From NCBI RefSeq assembly GCF_041154485.1, contig NZ_AP028669.1, positions 5,001,001 through 5,065,000 on the forward strand: a DNA stretch of 64,000 nt, in the 5' to 3' direction. This document shows, one piece after another, positions 56,677 through 64,000 of the stretch; position 1 is the stretch's first letter; the number at the start of each line of letters is the position of its first letter. A program made the position numbers and the translations under genes. The notes below the pieces were generated by a model that had not been told where the DNA came from, did no database searches, and was given only the letters and a program-made list of their open reading frames with translations. This DNA is from Variovorax sp. V93 (GTDB taxonomy: Bacteria > Pseudomonadota > Gammaproteobacteria > Burkholderiales > Burkholderiaceae_C).

Positions 56677-58586
56677 GCGACCCCGCACTCGGCCTCTCGA
56701 TGCTCGGCCTGATCGTGGTCGTGATCATGCTGGGCTTTCCCACGGCGTTCACGCTGATGGGTCTGGGCATGTTCTTCGGCTTCATCGCCTTCCACGATCC
56801 CGCCGCGCACTGGCTGGACAACAGGATCTTCGACCTGATGGTGCAGCGCGCCTTCGGCGCCATGACCAACGAGACGCTGCTGTCGATCCCGCTGTTCGTG
56901 CTGATGGGCTATGTGATGGAGCGCGGCGCGCTGGTCGACAAGATGTTCCACAGCGTGCAACTGGCCTTCCGCCGCGTGCCGGGGTCGCTCGCGGTGACCA
57001 CGCTGATCGTCTGCACCTTCTGGGGCATTGCGAGCGGCCTGGTCGGCGCGGTGGTGGTGCTGATGGGCGTGATCGCGATGCGGCCGATGCTCAACGCCGG
57101 CTACGACACGCGCCTGGCGGCCGGCGTCATCACGGCGGGCGGCACGCTCGGCATCCTGATTCCGCCCTCGGTGATGATCATCGTGTACGCGGCCGTGGCC
57201 GGGCAGTCGGTGGTCAAGCTCTATGCGGCGGCGATGTTCCCGGGCTTCTTCCTCGCCTTTCTCTACCTGGTCTACGTGATCGGCTGGGCCATGCTGCAGC
57301 CGAAGGTCGCGCCCAAGCTGCCGGCCGACCAGCAGCGCGCACCCATCTCGCCCTGGGTCGCGCACATCGCAGCCAGCTATTCGCCGCGCATGCTGCCCGC
57401 GCTCGCAGCGGCCGTGGTGTCGCCGGCGCGCGCGCTGCGCGGCGCGGCCGAGGGCGTGCGCATCACCTGGTGGATGCTGCTGCGCAGCCTGCTGAGCGCG
57501 CTGGTGCCGCTGGCGCTCGCGGCCGCGACGCTGGGATCGGTCTGGTGGTACGTGGCGATCTACTCGCAGGCGGACAACAGCAGCAGCGGCAACGCGCCGG
57601 TGGCGCAGCAGCAGCAGCAGGCGGCGCCCGAAGCTTCCTCCGGAACCGGGCTGGCCGAACCGCCGGCGTCCGACGCGCCGAAGGAGCCTGCCGCGGAAGG
57701 CGGCCTGCAGGAGCCGCCGGGCGGCGTCGAGGAGCCTCCCGGCAGCGAAGCCCCGGCCCCCGTAGCGGCCGAGGGCGGCCTGCGGCAGCTCGGCGAAGCG
57801 GTCGATGCGCCGAAGACCGCCGCCGTGCCCGAGGCCTTCTACACCGGCTTCCTGCTGGCCAGCCTCTTCACGCTCGCACTGCTGGCCTGGTACTACTGGC
57901 GCATGGACGCGGAGCAGTTCGAGATCCTGCGCATGCTGGTGTCGTCGGTGATGCCGCTGGCCACGCTCACCCTGGTGGTGCTGGGCGTGATCCTGTTCGG
58001 CATCACGACCGCCACCGAGTCGGCCGCGGTGGGCGCGGCCGGCGCCTTCCTGATGGCGTGGCAGGCCGGCACGCTGAACTTCAAGAAGATCAAGGAGGCC
58101 GTGTTCCTCACGCTCAAGACCACCTCGATGGTGTGCTGGCTGTTCGTGGGCTCGGCGCTGTTCTCGGCGGTGTTCGCGCTGCTGGGCGGCCAGCGCATCG
58201 TCGAGGAATGGGTGCTGGGCATGAACCTCAGCCCGCTGCAGTTCCTGCTGCTGTCGCAGGCGATCATCTTCATCCTGGGCTGGCCGCTCGAGTGGACCGA
58301 GATCATCGTGATCTTCGTGCCCATCTTCCTGCCGCTGCTCGCGCACTTCCAGATCGACCCGCTGCTGTTCGGCGTGCTGGTGTTCGTGAACCTGCAGGCG
58401 GCGTTCCTCTCGCCGCCGGTGGCGATGTCGGCCTTCTACCTGAAGGGCGTGTCGCCGCCGCACGTGACGATCAACCAGATCTTCGCGGGGATGATGCCCT
58501 ACATGCTGATCGTGATCCTGTGCATGGTGTTCATGTACATCTGGCCGGGGCTGACGCTGTGGCTGCCGCAGTACCTGTATGGATGA
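56673..58586 (+). CDS. TRAP transporter large permease (DctM) with central low-complexity insert
   Basis: 637 residues against about 430 in typical DctM. The N-terminal part has MLGLIVVVIMLGFPTAFTLM, NETLLSIPLFVLMGYVMERG and ITAGGTLGILIPPSVMIIVY; the C-terminal part LFGITTATESAAVGAAGAFL and FLSPPVAMSAFYLKGVSP. Between them is an insert from about 215 to 420 with extra helices and a Gln-, Pro-, Glu- and Ala-rich stretch (299-387, QQQQQAAPE; KEPAAEGGLQEPPGGVEE). Start GTG 56673 lies five bases after AGGAGGT and overlaps the dctQ stop. Long-insert DctM proteins occur in other betaproteobacteria. Confidence 0.92.
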   Translation: MSDPALGLSMLGLIVVVIMLGFPTAFTLMGLGMFFGFIAFHDPAAHWLDNRIFDLMVQRAFGAMTNETLLSIPLFVLMGYVMERGALVDKMFHSVQLAFRRVPGSLAVTTLIVCTFWGIASGLVGAVVVLMGVIAMRPMLNAGYDTRLAAGVITAGGTLGILIPPSVMIIVYAAVAGQSVVKLYAAAMFPGFFLAFLYLVYVIGWAMLQPKVAPKLPADQQRAPISPWVAHIAASYSPRMLPALAAAVVSPARALRGAAEGVRITWWMLLRSLLSALVPLALAAATLGSVWWYVAIYSQADNSSSGNAPVAQQQQQAAPEASSGTGLAEPPASDAPKEPAAEGGLQEPPGGVEEPPGSEAPAPVAAEGGLRQLGEAVDAPKTAAVPEAFYTGFLLASLFTLALLAWYYWRMDAEQFEILRMLVSSVMPLATLTLVVLGVILFGITTATESAAVGAAGAFLMAWQAGTLNFKKIKEAVFLTLKTTSMVCWLFVGSALFSAVFALLGGQRIVEEWVLGMNLSPLQFLLLSQAIIFILGWPLEWTEIIVIFVPIFLPLLAHFQIDPLLFGVLVFVNLQAAFLSPPVAMSAFYLKGVSPPHVTINQIFAGMMPYMLIVILCMVFMYIWPGLTLWLPQYLYG

Positions 58587-58643
58587 GGCGCCGCCGGTGC
58601 CGCGGCGGCACTGCGAGCGGAACCAGACGGAGAACGCCGGCGC

Positions 58644-60707
58644 TCAGCGGCGCCGCTCCACGTACGGCCGCGCCTGCAGCAGCACGATGCGCTCGCCCAC
58701 CGTGGCCCATTCGATGTCCTGGTCGACGCCGTTGAACGCGCGCTTCACGGCCGCCCCCACGGTGGCCAGCCGCACCACCAGCTCGTCGGTCAGCACGTTG
58801 CGCCCGGCCTCGACCGGCACCTCCTTCACGCCGCCGTCCCTGTCCAGCTGCAGCGCCGTCTCTTCGGCCGAGCGGCTCAGCACCTGGATCGCTTTGGACC
58901 AGCTCGAATACATCACCTGCTCGGCCACGCGCCGCCCCTCCACCACGCGGATGCCGATGCCGCGCTTGGCCGAGATGTAGGTGGCGTGCGGATGGCCGGC
59001 GTCGAAGGGGTCGCGCGTGATCATCACGCCGGCGCTGGTGGAATCGATGGCCGTCTGCACGAACACGCCCATCAGCACCGACTCGGCGCCGAAGCCCGCG
59101 GCGCTGCGCGCCTCCCAGGCCTCGGGGTTGAACACCGAGGCCCAGACCTTCTTCACCGCGAGTTCGAGCGCGTCGCCGGTCTTGACGTTGGGCACGGTGG
59201 TGTAGAGCCCCGCACCACTGAAGCCCGGCAGGTCTTCGGAGTTGGACGTGCTGCGCACGAACACGCCGCCACCGCCGAGCTGCGCCTGCCATGCGGCCCG
59301 CCATGCCGCGGCGCTGGCTGCATCGACCGGCCACTGCACGATCTCGTCGCGCAATTGCGCCAATGCCTGCTGCCGGATCTGCGGATCGCCCGCGAAACCG
59401 GGCTGCTGCCGCATGCTGGCGATGCGCTCGGCCAGGCCGTTCGCGCGCATGAAGCGGTCGTAGTGCGCGAAGGGAATGCAGAAGCCGTCGGGCACGGTCG
59501 TGCCCGGAATGCGCGCGGCCAGCATGGCGCCGAGGTTGGCAGCCTTGGCGCCGCATTGCGCGCTGTTCCGGGCGCGCAATGACGCCAGCGGCAGCAGGCG
59601 CGTCTCGCGCAGGTCGGGCTTCGCGGCCTTGCCGCTGCCCGGCAGTGCGCCAGTGGCCGCCGCACGCGCCGCGCGCGGCGGCAGCGCGGCGATCTCTTCC
59701 GTCGTGAGGCGGCGCACCTGGTAGCCCGACGCGGCCACCTTGAGCGCCACCCACTGCCCCGCGTGCTCGCGCAGCACGGCCGCGGCATCGCGCACATAGG
59801 CGTTGGGAATGCCCCAGCCCTTGGCCAGCAGGTTGACGTGCGACAGCGCGGTGGACGGCCGCTCGGTCAGCACGCCGGCCACGGGCGGCAGGCCGATCGG
59901 CACCTGGCGCAGCACGGCAATGTCGTCAGGCAGCAGCGCGTTCAGCGCATTCGCGCCCGAGGCCTCGTCCACGATGCGCACGCGGCCCGTGGCCGTGCCC
60001 AGGTTCATCGGCATGTAGGGCTGTTCGCGGATCAGCGCCTCCTGGCTGACGAAGCCGATGCCCGCCTCGTTCGCGATGCGTTCATGCAGCGTCGAGTTGG
60101 TCTTGAATTTCACGGGCGCGAAGAAGCTGGCCTTCACCTGCGCATCGGCCTCGCGCAGCAGCGCGGGCGTGAGCCGGTCGCCTTCCCAGAACTCGTAGGT
60201 GAAGCTGCCGATGTTCTGCTGCCAGCTCAGCGTGCCGAACAGGAAGCGGCGATCGGGCACGAGGTAGTTGCGGTCGATCTCGCGCTTGCCCGCGCGCGGC
60301 GCGAGCCCGGTCTCGCGCACGAAGCGCACATGCAGCTGGTAGCGCGGCGTGTCGATGTAGTAGGTGCGCACCGGCCTCGCATGGCGGTCGACCGCGAACA
60401 GGACGTGGGCCAGTTGCATCGGGGTGCCGGCGTCGTACACGCGGGCCAGGGTGTCGAAGTCGCCGCGGCTGCGCAGCATCGGCAGCGACGCGGGTGCGGC
60501 CGGCCGCGCCGGAGGCTGCGCGCCTTCCGGAGCCGCCTTGTTGTTCTGCTGCTGGTAGTAGGAAGGCTTGCGCGCGAGCTGCGCGCCCGCGGGCGCGGCG
60601 GCAACAATGGCCATCGCGGCGCAGGCGAGCGCTGCCGCCCACCGGGCCGCACTATTGTTTCGGTAGCGCAATTCGCCCAGTGCACAGGCGTTCTTGTTGT
60701 TTTTCAT
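58644..60707 (-). CDS. Signal-peptide-bearing PEP-synthase / glucan-dikinase-like protein
   Basis: 687 residues. The N terminus is a probable signal peptide (AAALACAAMAIVAAAPAGAQ). After about 220 residues of unknown type comes a swivelling phosphohistidine-like domain with TALSHVNLLAKGWGIPNAY (His290), then a PPDK/PEP-synthase ATP-grasp domain: GAKAANLGAMLA (388), FVRSTSNSEDLPGFSG (485), GVMITRDPFD (560) and closing ERIVLLQARPY. The order histidine domain before ATP-grasp is that of alpha-glucan water dikinase, not of PEP synthase. A kinase fold in a secreted protein is odd because ATP is scarce in the periplasm. Divergent from the FecR/DUF6600 gene. Confidence 0.8.
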   Translation of the reverse strand: MKNNKNACALGELRYRNNSAARWAAALACAAMAIVAAAPAGAQLARKPSYYQQQNNKAAPEGAQPPARPAAPASLPMLRSRGDFDTLARVYDAGTPMQLAHVLFAVDRHARPVRTYYIDTPRYQLHVRFVRETGLAPRAGKREIDRNYLVPDRRFLFGTLSWQQNIGSFTYEFWEGDRLTPALLREADAQVKASFFAPVKFKTNSTLHERIANEAGIGFVSQEALIREQPYMPMNLGTATGRVRIVDEASGANALNALLPDDIAVLRQVPIGLPPVAGVLTERPSTALSHVNLLAKGWGIPNAYVRDAAAVLREHAGQWVALKVAASGYQVRRLTTEEIAALPPRAARAAATGALPGSGKAAKPDLRETRLLPLASLRARNSAQCGAKAANLGAMLAARIPGTTVPDGFCIPFAHYDRFMRANGLAERIASMRQQPGFAGDPQIRQQALAQLRDEIVQWPVDAASAAAWRAAWQAQLGGGGVFVRSTSNSEDLPGFSGAGLYTTVPNVKTGDALELAVKKVWASVFNPEAWEARSAAGFGAESVLMGVFVQTAIDSTSAGVMITRDPFDAGHPHATYISAKRGIGIRVVEGRRVAEQVMYSSWSKAIQVLSRSAEETALQLDRDGGVKEVPVEAGRNVLTDELVVRLATVGAAVKRAFNGVDQDIEWATVGERIVLLQARPYVERRR

Positions 60708-60846
60708 GCCGAGTCCTCGATTACAAGCGGTTGCCGAATGTGCGTGCGCTTCACCAAGCAGGGGACATGCGCTGACAGCGGCAGCGGATTCTCGCGCGTT
60801 ACATATCCAACGCTTTCATCCGGCCCCGGGAACCAGAGACAAACCC

Positions 60847-62781
60847 ATGAACCGCCCCGCCTTTCCTGATCTTCACCGGCCATGGCGCCGATGGCTGCTC
60901 GGCTTTGCGCTGCTGTGCCTCGGTGCGGCGGCCAGCGCACAGCAGGACCCGCCGGGACGCGTGGCGCGCCTGAACCTGCAGCAGGGCACGGTGAGCTTCG
61001 CGCCGGCCGGCGAAGACAGCTGGTACGACGCACAGCCCAACCGCCCCATCACCACCGGCGACCGGCTCTGGACCGACCGCAATGCGCGCGCCGAAGTCCA
61101 CATCGGCTCGGCCGCGCTGCGCATGGACGGGCAGACGCATGTCGAATTCTCCGAACTCGACGACGACACCGTGCGCCTCACCGCGAACCAGGGCAACCTG
61201 CAGCTGCGCGTGCGCGACGACCTCGCGGGCCAGCGTTTCGAGGTGGACACCGGCAACCTCGCGGTCGTGATCGACGCGCCCGGCGAATACCGCGTGGCGG
61301 CCGACCCGGCGGCCGGCACCACCTGGATCGCGGTGGCTTCGGGCCGCGTCACGCTCTATGGCGAGAACGGCGAATCGCAATCGCTGGGTGCGCGGCAGCA
61401 GCTCACCGTGTCGGGCCGCAACCTGGCCGCGGTGGGCGGCGCGCCGGCGCAGAGCGGCAGCTTCGACGCCTGGGTGGCGGAGCGCAACCGCATCGAGGAC
61501 CAGTCGATCTCCGCACGCTACGTGTCGCGCGAAGTCGTCGGCTACCAGCAGCTCGACCTCTACGGCGACTGGCAAAGCGACCCCACGTACGGCGACGTCT
61601 GGTTCCCGCGCAGCGTGGACGCCGACTGGGCGCCCTACCGCGACGGCCAGTGGGTCAACATCGCACCCTGGGGCCTGACCTGGGTCGACGCCGCGCCCTG
61701 GGGCTTTGCGCCTTTCCACTACGGCCGCTGGGCACGCGTGGGCCCGCGCTGGGCCTGGGTGCCGGGACGGCCGGCCGCACGGCCCGTGTATTCGCCCGCG
61801 CTGGTCGGCTTCGTAGGCGGTGGCGGCGCCAACGCCGCCTTGCAGATCGGCGATGGCCGCAGCGGCGTGGGCTGGTTCCCGCTGGCCCCCGGCGAGGCAT
61901 GGCGGCCCGGCTATCGTGCGAGCCAGCGCTACCTCGACCAGGTGAACCGCATGGCGGCCTACCGCAACCGGCAGGCCGAGCTGCGCAACGGCTTCTATGC
62001 CAACCAGCAGATGGCGGGCGCCGTGACCGTGCTGCCGGCCGATCGCTTCGGCCGCGGCCCCTTCGGCCGGCGCGACCTGGTGCGGCTGCCGGACGACCGC
62101 TTCGCGCGCGTGCCGGTCGCGCCGGCGCCGGGCATCCCGATGCACAACTTCGGCGGCGGCTTCGGCCGGCCGGCCGCGGTGGCACCGCCGACGCAGCTGA
62201 TGGCGCGCGAGCAGCAGGAACTGCGCTACGAACAGGCGCGGCGAACCCAGCAGATGCAGCAGGCGCAGGCGATCCAGCAACAACAGCAGCAAATGGAATG
62301 GCAGCGCCAGCAGGGCTTGCGCCAGCAGCAGGAATGGCCGCAACGCGGCGCCCAGGACCAGTGGCAACAACGGCAGCAGCAGCAGATGCAGCTCCAGCAA
62401 CAGCAGCAACAGGCCTTGCGGCAACAGCAGGAGGCGCAGCAGCGTGCAGCCCAGGCGCAGGCCCAGGCACAAGCCCAGCAGCAGATGCAGCAGCAACAAC
62501 GCGCGGCACAGCAGCAGGCCCTGGCTCAGCAACAGATGCTGCGCCAGCAGCAGGAGGCGCAGCAACGCGCCGCCCAGGCGCAGCAGCAGATCCAGGCACA
62601 ACAGCAGGCCCAGCGCCAAGCCCAGGAAGCGCAGGTGCGCGCGATGCAGCAGCAACGCGGCTTCACCGCACCAGCTCCAGCGCAACCCCAACCTCAGGCC
62701 CAGCCGCACCTCCCTGCGCAACCGGGCCAGTCCGGCGCCGACGACCGCCGGCGGCTCTGGACCTCTCCCGACCAGCGCTGA
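60847..62781 (+). CDS. FecR-like / DUF6600 domain protein with glutamine-rich tail
   Basis: 644 residues. A signal peptide ends near ASAQQDPPG. A FecR-type domain (about 35-190: GTVSFAPAGEDSWYDAQPNR, GDRLWTDRNARAEVHIGSA) precedes the DUF6600 region with repeated Trp-Pro motifs (YGDWQSDPTYGDVWFPRSVD, APWGLTWVDAAPWGFAPFHY). From about 455 on the protein is a long Gln/Ala/Arg coiled region (QQQQQQMEWQRQQ), probably helical. Such proteins are thought to be periplasmic or surface-exposed; function unknown. It shares a 139-base divergent gap with the dikinase-like gene. Confidence 0.85.
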   Translation: MNRPAFPDLHRPWRRWLLGFALLCLGAAASAQQDPPGRVARLNLQQGTVSFAPAGEDSWYDAQPNRPITTGDRLWTDRNARAEVHIGSAALRMDGQTHVEFSELDDDTVRLTANQGNLQLRVRDDLAGQRFEVDTGNLAVVIDAPGEYRVAADPAAGTTWIAVASGRVTLYGENGESQSLGARQQLTVSGRNLAAVGGAPAQSGSFDAWVAERNRIEDQSISARYVSREVVGYQQLDLYGDWQSDPTYGDVWFPRSVDADWAPYRDGQWVNIAPWGLTWVDAAPWGFAPFHYGRWARVGPRWAWVPGRPAARPVYSPALVGFVGGGGANAALQIGDGRSGVGWFPLAPGEAWRPGYRASQRYLDQVNRMAAYRNRQAELRNGFYANQQMAGAVTVLPADRFGRGPFGRRDLVRLPDDRFARVPVAPAPGIPMHNFGGGFGRPAAVAPPTQLMAREQQELRYEQARRTQQMQQAQAIQQQQQQMEWQRQQGLRQQQEWPQRGAQDQWQQRQQQQMQLQQQQQQALRQQQEAQQRAAQAQAQAQAQQQMQQQQRAAQQQALAQQQMLRQQQEAQQRAAQAQQQIQAQQQAQRQAQEAQVRAMQQQRGFTAPAPAQPQPQAQPHLPAQPGQSGADDRRRLWTSPDQR

Positions 62782-62883
62782 ACGCCGGTCGCGCGGCGCG
62801 GCAGCGCCGCCGCACCGTGCAAGCCCCGCCGCAAGCGGCGCTCTTGGCCGGCGGCTACAGTCGCCGCCAAGGAGCGTCTTTCC

Positions 62884-64000
62884 ATGCGCACATTCGACTT
62901 CGATCTTTTCGTCATCGGCGGCGGCAGCGGCGGCGTTCGCGCAGCCCGCATGGCGGCCCAGCAAGGCGCACGCGTGGCCTTGGCCGAGGCGGCCGAACTC
63001 GGCGGCACCTGCGTCAACGTGGGCTGCATTCCGAAGAAGCTCTACAGCTACGCCGCCGGCTATGCCGAATCCTTCGAGGAAGCCGCGGGCTATGGCTGGC
63101 AACTGCCGCAGGCGCCGCAATTCGACTGGGCGCACCTCAAGGACCAGCGCACAAAAGAAATCAAGCGGCTCAACGGCGTGTATGCCTCGCTGCTGAAGAA
63201 TTCCGGCGTGGTGCTGGTCACGGGCTGGGCGCAGCTGCTCGACGGCCACACGGTCGAGGTCGACGGCAAGCGCCACACCGCGCGCCATCTGCTGGTGGCC
63301 ACCGGCGGCACGCCCTACGTGCCCGACATTCCGGGCCGCGAGCACATCGCCACCTCCGACGCGATGTTCGACCTCGACCCGTTTCCCAAGCGCCTGCTGG
63401 TGGTGGGCGGCGGCTACATCGCCTGCGAGTTCGCATCGATCTTCAACGGCCTGGGCGCCCAGGTGACGCAGCTGCATCGCCGCGCACACCTGCTCACCGG
63501 CTTCGACGACGACCTGCGGCAGTTCCTGGCCAACGAGATGGGCAAGGCGGGCGTCGAGGTGCGGCTGAACTGCGAGGCCACCTCGATCACGCGCGGGGCG
63601 CACGGGCTCACGGTCACGCTCGCGCGCGGCCAGCAGATCGAAGCCGACACGGTGCTGTTTGCGACCGGCCGCGTGCCCAACACCCAGGGATTGGGCCTCG
63701 AAGCGGCGGGCGTCAAGCTCGACGAGCGCGGCGCCATCGCGGTCGATGCGCACTACCGCAGCTCGGTGCCGTCGATCCATGCGGTGGGCGATGTGTCCAC
63801 GCGCGTGCAGCTCACGCCGGTGGCGCTGGCCGAGGCGATGGTGGTGGTCGATGAACTGTTCGGCAAGGGCCGGCGCCGGCTCGACTACGAGTTCATTCCG
63901 ACGGCCGTGTTCACGCACCCCAACATCGGCACCTGCGGCTACACCGAGCTCGACGCGCGCGCGAAGTTCGGCGACGTGGCGGTGTTCTCGAGCGAGTTCA
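62884..64000 (+). CDS. gor: Glutathione-disulfide reductase, 3' end outside window
   Basis: FAD-dependent reductase of glutathione disulfide using NADPH; 372 codons visible of about 450-460. FAD motif FVIGGGSGGVRAARMA, redox-active disulfide GGTCVNVGCIPKKL (Cys43, Cys48), NADP Rossmann motif VVGGGYIACEFASIFNGLG with following arginines (HRRAHLL), and IHAVGDVSTRVQLTPVAL. The dimerisation domain with the catalytic His-Glu pair is cut off. AAGGAG precedes the ATG, and TACAGT 62855-62860 may be a -10 box. Confidence 0.94.
   Translation, partial: MRTFDFDLFVIGGGSGGVRAARMAAQQGARVALAEAAELGGTCVNVGCIPKKLYSYAAGYAESFEEAAGYGWQLPQAPQFDWAHLKDQRTKEIKRLNGVYASLLKNSGVVLVTGWAQLLDGHTVEVDGKRHTARHLLVATGGTPYVPDIPGREHIATSDAMFDLDPFPKRLLVVGGGYIACEFASIFNGLGAQVTQLHRRAHLLTGFDDDLRQFLANEMGKAGVEVRLNCEATSITRGAHGLTVTLARGQQIEADTVLFATGRVPNTQGLGLEAAGVKLDERGAIAVDAHYRSSVPSIHAVGDVSTRVQLTPVALAEAMVVVDELFGKGRRRLDYEFIPTAVFTHPNIGTCGYTELDARAKFGDVAVFSSEF

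Noticed and set aside
62230..62650. CAG/CAA-rich repetitive stretch that might suggest a repeat array
   Set aside because: It is glutamine coding inside the DUF6600 gene; no regular spacer-repeat pattern, so not CRISPR or a tandem array.
60799..63918. Minus-strand open frame of more than 1000 codons opposite the DUF6600 and gor genes
   Set aside because: It is the antisense shadow of two well-supported genes in high-GC DNA; its product is His-, Leu- and Arg-rich with no recognisable domain.

Overview
The window is high-GC DNA from a betaproteobacterium of the family Comamonadaceae, most likely Variovorax or a close relative. This rests on the gene families, the dispersed GC-rich repeats and the ribosomal gene order, not on a database search. 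It is almost entirely chromosomal housekeeping and transport DNA. I see no rRNA, tRNA, insertion sequence, prophage or CRISPR array.

Layout. 1-4683 (minus): a chaperone-usher fimbrial operon (major pilin, chaperone, usher, start of a tip-adhesin-like gene). 4853-9937 (minus): an NADP oxidoreductase, then a Cpx-like envelope stress locus (Spy/CpxP-like lipoprotein, DUF4260 protein, small membrane protein, response regulator, sensor kinase) and a small exported protein. 10061-14431 (minus): an overlapping operon of lipoprotein, MFS transporter, mannose-type EIIA, HPr and enzyme I. 14521-16400: a TlpA-type thioredoxin, a GNAT acetyltransferase and a peroxiredoxin. 16497-28923 (minus): the str/S10 translation cluster (rpsL rpsG fusA tuf rpsJ, then rplC to rpsQ), interrupted between rpsJ and rplC by two exported-protein genes. 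29115-32990 (minus): a DD-carboxypeptidase, hydrolase, thin ferredoxin, VanZ protein and HemJ, divergent from hemB-corA; a candidate small RNA or attenuator lies between hemJ and hemB. 35593-40429: a second copy of the small exported protein, a LysR regulator, dienelactone hydrolase, chromene-carboxylate isomerase-like protein, SDR, MarC and EVE proteins. 40437-48491 (minus): a branched-chain-type ABC importer (HMGF, binding protein) with an acyl-CoA ligase and an AraC regulator. 48618-54555: esterase, purT, two beta-oxidation enzymes, coaX, a BON-LysM protein and a rhodanese. 54775-58586 (plus): a TRAP transporter. 58644-64000: a signal-peptide-bearing PEP-synthase/glucan-dikinase-like protein, a divergent FecR/DUF6600 glutamine-rich protein and the start of glutathione reductase.

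How the parts connect. Many operons are tightly packed (ATGA or GTGA overlaps), yet a few intercistronic gaps of about 100-480 bases hold GC-rich repeat elements: ptsH-ptsI, livH-livM, livG-livF and dctP-dctQ. A related copy starts inside the DUF4260 frame. The most striking is a 420-base imperfect inverted repeat between livG and livF. The rpsJ-rplC split is accompanied by a strong terminator after rpsJ and a near-consensus sigma-70 promoter before rplC, so the ribosomal operon has become two transcription units. Many catalytic, nucleotide-binding or metal motifs named in the entries were read directly from the translated sequence; family assignments and regulatory roles are inference from family knowledge.
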